A stretch of 64,000 nucleotides of DNA, from the NCBI RefSeq assembly GCF_030418455.1, contig NZ_JAUHPW010000006.1:169344-233343 (forward strand). Reading direction: 5' to 3'. Position 1 is the stretch's first letter; the number at the start of each line of letters is the position of its first letter. The notes under the pieces were generated by a model. It did no database searches and was not told the DNA's origin. It saw nothing but the letters and a program-made list of their open reading frames with translations. The position numbers and the translations under genes were made by a program. This document shows positions 62,191 to 64,000 of this stretch, in pieces. Source of the DNA: Demequina litoralis (GTDB lineage: Bacteria; Actinomycetota; Actinomycetes; Actinomycetales; Demequinaceae).

Positions 62191-63195
62191 ATGCCCGCTT
62201 CCGCGCGCGTCAAGGCGACCGACGTCGCCGCAGCCGCCGGCGTCTCCGCCGCGACCGTGAGCTACGTGCTCAACAGCACCCCGGGTCAGACCATCCCCGA
62301 GGCCACGCGTGCCCGGGTCCTCGCGGCAGCGGAGTCGCTCGGCTACGTGCCGAACGCGACCGCGACCGCCCTGGCCCGCGGCTCCTCCGACGTCGTCATC
62401 ATCGACTTCACCGAGGTGCCGTTCGGCTCGCTCGTCGGCGCCATGGTGGCGACGCTGTCCGATGCGGTGCAGGACGCCGGCCTCGTGCCGATCGTCGAGC
62501 TCGGCGGCCGGTCGCTCGGCGACCACGCGAACGTCATCACCCTCGCGCGCGCCACCCGCCCCAGGGCCGTCGTCACCATGGCGATGCTCGATGCCGCCAC
62601 GGCCGAGGAGCTCACCTCATCCGGCGTGCCCCTGCTCGTGAGCGTGATGCCCGCGTCCTACGACGCGGAGCGGGTCATCCACGATGCGGCGGTCACGCAG
62701 GTCGGTCATCTGGCCGGCCTCGGCCACACCCGCCTCGCCTACGCGCCGGCGGGCACCCCGGGCCTCGAGGAGGTCGATGCGCAGCGCTGGCGCGGGATCG
62801 AGGACGCGGTGCGCGCGCGCGGGCTCCGCGTGACGCGGCTCGCGCCGGCCACCGACGTGGCCTCCGCGGTCGAGGCGGTCGAGGCCGCGCGCCGGTCTGG
62901 CGCCACGGCCATCGCCGCCTACAACGACGAGGTGGCCCTCGCGATGCTCGCCGGCGCCCACGCGGCGCGTGTCGCCGTGCCCCGGGACCTGTCGATCATG
63001 GGCATCGACGACATCCCGCAGGCACAGTTCGCGGTCCCGGCCCTCACCTCGGTCCGGTACAGCACCACCGGGCTCGAGCAGGCGGTCGATCTCGCTGCGG
63101 TCCTGGCCGCGACGGGCGTGCGGCACCTCGCCTCGGACGCGCCGACCCAGCGGGTGATCGTGCGCGACACCACTGCCGCGCCCCCCACCGCCTGA
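62191..63195 (+). CDS. LacI-family transcriptional repressor
   Basis: A 334-residue regulator: LacI HTH with hinge (VKATDVAAAAGVSAATVSYVLNSTPGQTIPEATRARVLAAAESLGYVPNATATALARG) and a periplasmic-binding-like sugar domain ending SIMGIDDIPQAQFAVPALTSVRYSTTGLEQA. Divergent from the GH3 gene with a LacI-type palindrome in between, so it most likely controls that gene and itself. The inducer should be a glucoside or its breakdown product. Confidence 0.94.
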   Translation: MPASARVKATDVAAAAGVSAATVSYVLNSTPGQTIPEATRARVLAAAESLGYVPNATATALARGSSDVVIIDFTEVPFGSLVGAMVATLSDAVQDAGLVPIVELGGRSLGDHANVITLARATRPRAVVTMAMLDAATAEELTSSGVPLLVSVMPASYDAERVIHDAAVTQVGHLAGLGHTRLAYAPAGTPGLEEVDAQRWRGIEDAVRARGLRVTRLAPATDVASAVEAVEAARRSGATAIAAYNDEVALAMLAGAHAARVAVPRDLSIMGIDDIPQAQFAVPALTSVRYSTTGLEQAVDLAAVLAATGVRHLASDAPTQRVIVRDTTAAPPTA

Positions 63196-63226
63196 CGAGC
63201 CTCGCAGGGACGATGCGTGGGGGCGG

Positions 63227-63751
63227 TCAGCCGAAGGTGACCGTGAGCATCCCGTCGAGGAGCGAGACCCGCGCCGGCCAGCCGGCACGGGTCTGCACCA
63301 GGAAGTCGGCGCCGTCGCGCGCGAGGATGCCGTGGTCGAGGTAGTAGTCCGCGAGCTCCCCCTCCGTGACGGACACCGGCGTCGCCGCCCCCTCGCGCAC
63401 CGCCTCGGCCTGCTCGGGGACCGGCCACGGGATCGCGGCGACGGTCTCCGCGCCCTGGACCAGCAGCCAGTCGAGCGGGAGCGCCGCGGTGTCGACCGTC
63501 GCGCCGATCTCGGCATCCGGGTCGTCGGCGACCAGCACCAGGGCGGCCGTCGGCATCGCCTCGGGCTCGGCGGCCGCGATGTCGCGCACGTCCACGACGC
63601 CGCCGACCGCGACGAGCGCGGTCATCGCGACCGCCGCCGAGGCGAGCACGATGGCGTGGCCGGGGCGCGCCTGCCAGCGCAGCAGCGCCGCCGCCCCCAG
63701 GGTGAGCACCAGCAGCAGGCCTGTCAGCACGAACCCTGCGCCCATGAGCAC
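63227..63751 (-). CDS. Hypothetical membrane protein
   Basis: A 174-residue protein. Two N-terminal membrane helices (FVLTGLLLVLTLGAAALL and AIVLASAAVAMTALVAVGGVVDV) are followed by an extracytoplasmic or soluble domain of about 120 residues (AALVLVADDPDAEIGATVDTAALPLDWLLVQGAE...LLDGMLTVTFG). No family recognised. ATG 63751 or ATG 63745 could be the start. Convergent with the LacI gene. Codon use is normal. Confidence 0.7.
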   Translation of the reverse strand: MLMGAGFVLTGLLLVLTLGAAALLRWQARPGHAIVLASAAVAMTALVAVGGVVDVRDIAAAEPEAMPTAALVLVADDPDAEIGATVDTAALPLDWLLVQGAETVAAIPWPVPEQAEAVREGAATPVSVTEGELADYYLDHGILARDGADFLVQTRAGWPARVSLLDGMLTVTFG

Positions 63752-63823
63752 CCCCGATTCGCACGTTACCAGCGGCTTCGGCGACGCGCGCGGGCGCCGT
63801 CCGACGAGCGTGGAGACGCAGGA

Positions 63824-63930
63824 GGGGGGGGGGGGCCCCCCCCCCCCCCCCCCCCCCCCACCCAGGCCAAAACCCCCCCCGGGGGGCCCCGCCCCCCCCC
63901 CGGGGGGCCGGGCCCCCCCGCGCGCACCGT
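63824..63930. other. Poly-G/poly-C low-complexity tract, probably a sequencing or assembly artefact
   Basis: Twelve G in a row, then about 24 C, then alternating C and G runs almost without other bases for some 100 nt. Nothing like it occurs elsewhere in the window. It separates normal sequence on both sides. Confidence 0.7.
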
Positions 63931-64000
63931 GCCGGGCGGGACCGTGAACGCGATCTCCGAGCCGTCACCGGACACCGTCGCGGTGACGTCGGCGGGGTCC
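63931..64000 (-). CDS. Fragment of an unidentified minus-strand gene at the window edge
   Basis: The last 70 nt read on the minus strand as DPADVTATVSGDGSEIAFTVPPGT, with normal codon composition and a beta-strand pattern as in secreted adhesion-type repeats. It runs off the window at its 5' side and is interrupted by the poly-C tract at its 3' side. Too short to name. Confidence 0.35.

Overview
The window is very G+C-rich DNA from an actinobacterium, most likely Micrococcales (Cellulomonadaceae/Demequinaceae-like). Evidence: the conserved actinobacterial block tRNA-Leu/fhaA-fhaB-pstP-rodA-pbpA-pknA-pknB with trpG, class E sortase, crgA, rhomboid, ppiA, tRNA-Ala, tRNA-Ile and a DUF3566 gene nearby; a C50-carotenoid cluster; frequent GTG starts; ATGA/GTGA stop-start overlaps; and many genes with a TANNNT box 6-7 nt before the start codon, i.e. 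probable leaderless transcripts. No rRNA, CRISPR array, integrase or transposase was seen.

Layout. 1-11.5 kb: dTDP-sugar genes rmlA-rmlB (minus), then a glycogen phosphorylase, an LMW phosphatase, an S4 RNA-binding protein, threonine aldolase, a phosphate transporter, a secreted nuclease-like protein and pcm. 11.6-24.9 kb: an accessory sugar island with a GPH-family transporter, a Gfo/Idh/MocA oxidoreductase, three xylose-isomerase-like TIM-barrel proteins (one fused to a DUF6379 domain), a stand-alone DUF6379 protein, a GMC flavoprotein oxidase/dehydrogenase, a ROK sugar kinase, two ROK repressors and a 50-residue protein. This parts list matches C-glycoside (3-keto-glycoside) catabolism: C3 oxidation of the sugar, then C-C or C-O bond cleavage by the DUF6379/TIM-barrel complex. 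25.4-33.9 kb: tRNA-Leu and the Ser/Thr kinase, phosphatase and cell-wall elongation operon. 34-39.1 kb: carotenoid genes idsA-crtB-crtI-crtYe-crtYf-crtEb. 39.2-41 kb: a MarR regulator divergent from a Bcr/CflA-type exporter. 41.1-50.7 kb: the rest of the conserved block, plus a Cys-rich HMA protein and a GH127 beta-L-arabinofuranosidase. 50.8-59.7 kb: an MprF-like protein, a SulP transporter, a catalase with its Fur-type regulator, and a four-domain CoA-disulfide-reductase/rhodanese/TusA/DsrE-like protein behind a CsoR/CstR-type operator. 59.8-63.8 kb: a GH3 beta-glucosidase divergent from a LacI repressor, a membrane protein, and an anomalous poly-G/poly-C tract just before the end.

How it works together. 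A 23-bp palindrome (halves CTTATGnCGAT and ATCGnCATAAG around one central base) stands before most transcription units of the sugar island, often over the -35 box, and a degenerate copy lies before the GH3 beta-glucosidase 37 kb away. This suggests one ROK regulon covering oligoglycoside hydrolysis, uptake, C3 oxidation, deglycosylation and sugar phosphorylation. Two other sequence families run through the window: a 3'-end hairpin element built on GACTCCCAATGAC with GTGAC repeats at 9-nt steps (four loci), and the non-palindromic word GGACGATGCG, present roughly 35 times on both strands in genes and spacers.
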